64,000 nt of DNA from Cercis canadensis (lineage: Eukaryota; Streptophyta; Magnoliopsida; Fabales; Fabaceae): positions 310,001 to 374,000 of the forward strand of contig QAOA01007233.1 in NCBI GenBank assembly GCA_003255065.1, read 5' to 3'. Below the pieces are notes generated by a model. It was not told the origin of the DNA. It was given only the letters and a program-made list of their open reading frames with translations, and made no database searches. Each line of letters starts with the position of its first letter. The first letter of the stretch is position 1. Shown piece by piece: positions 62,705 through 64,000 of the stretch. Position numbers and translations under genes: made by a program.

Positions 62705-63971
62705 TCAGTCTTCAAATAGTGCTTTCAGATTGTAAGGTCTAGTAAGATTGCCATGTCCACTCCACATTTGCTGGGCACAAAGCTCATTAACTCTTTCAGG
62801 AGGATGAACAGAATCAAAGAACACATAATCACTAGGATTCTCACACAACTCATACTCCTTCACTTCTCTTTTACCTCCACAACTATAATACCCCCTGTTA
62901 GGGCCACTGCCACAGCATGCCACATTCCCCTCTTTGAANCCACTCCACATTTGCTGGGCACAAAGCTCATTAACTGTTTCAGGAGGATGAACAGAATCAA
63001 AGAACACATAATCACTAGGATTCTCACACAACTCATACTCCTTCACTTCTCTTTTACCTCCACAACTATAATACCCCCTGTTAGGGCCACTGCCACAGCA
63101 TGCCACATTCCCCTCTTTGAAACCTTTTCAACAAATTAATTTAAACACAATAGTGATGATTAGAATAAAACAGAGATGTGAATAAATTAAAGTGTCATTT
63201 ATTAGATTTTTTCATTCACCTACCGTATTTTGAAGGGTTATTCATTGCTTCAGAAGTCAAATCATAGAAATCAAAAAGTGAATATTTGAATCCTGTAAGC
63301 TGCTTCTCTAACTTCTCAAGGACTACAGAAAGTGCACTGTTATGAAGTTTAACAATAGCTGTAACCTGTTCCAAGCAGGAACCTGTTCTTCCCTTTATAA
63401 GCACCTTAGCAAGTGGAATACATCCCATAGGCCCCACGGTAAGAAACCCAAATTTCCTCCCTCCTTTTTTGTGTATTTCCTTAAGATCATATATAAAATG
63501 ATTATAGATTAGATAAGCAATTAGAAAAGTAGAAGATTGAGAGAAGAAGTGGCGTAGCTCTATTGGAAGTTGTGCCCCAGGGCTCCACCAGAGGTAGCTA
63601 CGTCATCACGAGTTCAAACCAATACCCTACCCAAAGCACAAAGTGCCGAAGCACATAGTGCTCCCCCATCTAAATAAGGCAAAAAAAAAAAAAAGCTAGA
63701 AGTTTGAGTAAAGCAAGATGAAGAAGTAAATTTTACATACTTTGATCGCGGATGTCAGATTACCAATTACCATGTCCACATACATTTCAGGAGAATATGA
63801 AGTAATGACACTGGAGTTAGCCGCAAAAGGAGCCAAATAATCATTGCTTCCAATGCTAATTAGGTAAACAGCTCTCCCCAGCAATGTTTTAGTTTCTGCA
63901 TCTCCTAGCTTCTGCCTTAGTAGCTTGTTGACATTCTTGAAATGTCTTAGTTGAGTTTTTAGGTCTATCAC
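62705..63971 (-). CDS. GDSL esterase/lipase, third gene, exons 3-5 (partial)
   Basis: Exon 3 (63741-63971): VIDLKTQLRHFKNVNKLL and block III SIGSNDY. Exon 4 (63224-63479): [20 protein letters not shown]. Exon 5 (from 63123 to the stop at 62705): VACCGSGPNRGYYSCGG and block V DSVHPPE, ending LKALFED. Splice positions and phases match genes A and B, so it is a divergent paralogue of the same cluster on the opposite strand. Exons 1 and 2, with the nucleophile Ser, lie beyond the right edge. Exon 5 appears twice because of the N at 62939; a single exon is expected. A SINE sits in the intron between exons 3 and 4. Confidence 0.9.
62757..63121. other. Unmerged contig overlap around N 62939
   Basis: 62757-62938 and 62940-63121 are near-identical 182-base stretches within exon 5 of GDSL gene C. 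Confidence 0.9.
63530..63708 (+). mobile_element. tRNA-derived SINE with target duplication
   Basis: Body 63542-63696 has box A-like TGGCGTAGCTCTATTGG near its start, box B-like CGAGTTCAAACC about 55 bases on, and a 15-base A-run at the end. Flanks tagaagattgag (63530-63541) and tagaagtttgag (63697-63708) form a 12-base target duplication with one mismatch. It lies in an intron of GDSL gene C, antisense to the gene. Confidence 0.75.
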
Positions 63972-64000
63972 CTAGAGGTATAAAAGAACAACACCATCAA

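Noticed and set aside
62705-63106. Tandem repeat of exon 5 in GDSL gene C
   Set aside because: The two copies meet at an N and are near-identical, so they are unmerged contig ends.

Overview
The window is nuclear DNA of a flowering plant, probably a woody eudicot such as grapevine. The basis is plant-style genes with many introns, plant versions of the proteins (NUA, exportin-7, GDSL esterase/lipases, carotenoid dioxygenase, seipin) and introns full of Ty1/copia, LINE, SINE, hAT and CACTA elements. The species call is inference from memory of these protein families. I see no CRISPR array, operon or other prokaryotic feature.

Left part (1-9126): the 5' part of a copia element, then sixteen exons of the nuclear pore basket protein NUA (plant TPR) on the + strand. 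NUA stops inside an exon at a single N (9127). Beyond that N lies a copia element on the - strand, with no shared sequence across the joint.

Middle (9128-36563): the first 18 coding exons (636 codons) of exportin-7 on the - strand, with very long introns. Three copia elements (about 9.1-13.7, 15.5-19.2 and 26.7-31.8 kb), several LINE 3' tails and some tRNA-like repeats account for most of the intron length. The last roughly 400 codons of exportin-7 and the NUA C-terminus are both absent, most likely lost in the gap at 9127. The two genes are probably convergent neighbours.

Right part (36.5-64 kb): AT-rich spacer, a decayed L1-type LINE with a Ty3 chromovirus next to it, then a true tandem duplication (44401-51891 and 51892 to about 56735). 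Each unit holds a complete five-exon GDSL esterase/lipase gene of 368 codons, a relic of another GDSL exon 3, and a LINE fragment. Unit A also carries a 2.25 kb CACTA transposon; unit B preserves the matching empty site. Next come a seipin pseudogene fragment and a decayed carotenoid cleavage dioxygenase gene whose first intron holds a 1.5 kb hAT element. Last is a third GDSL gene on the - strand, running off the right edge with a SINE in one intron.

Assembly quality matters here. Most single Ns sit between two near-identical stretches of 170-330 bases, so they are contig ends that overlapped but were not merged. They create false tandem repeats and false duplicate exons, notably exon 5 of two GDSL genes. 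I found no convincing undescribed biological system. The best observations concern nested transposons, dated insertions, pseudogenes and a hairpin shared by several LINE 3' ends.
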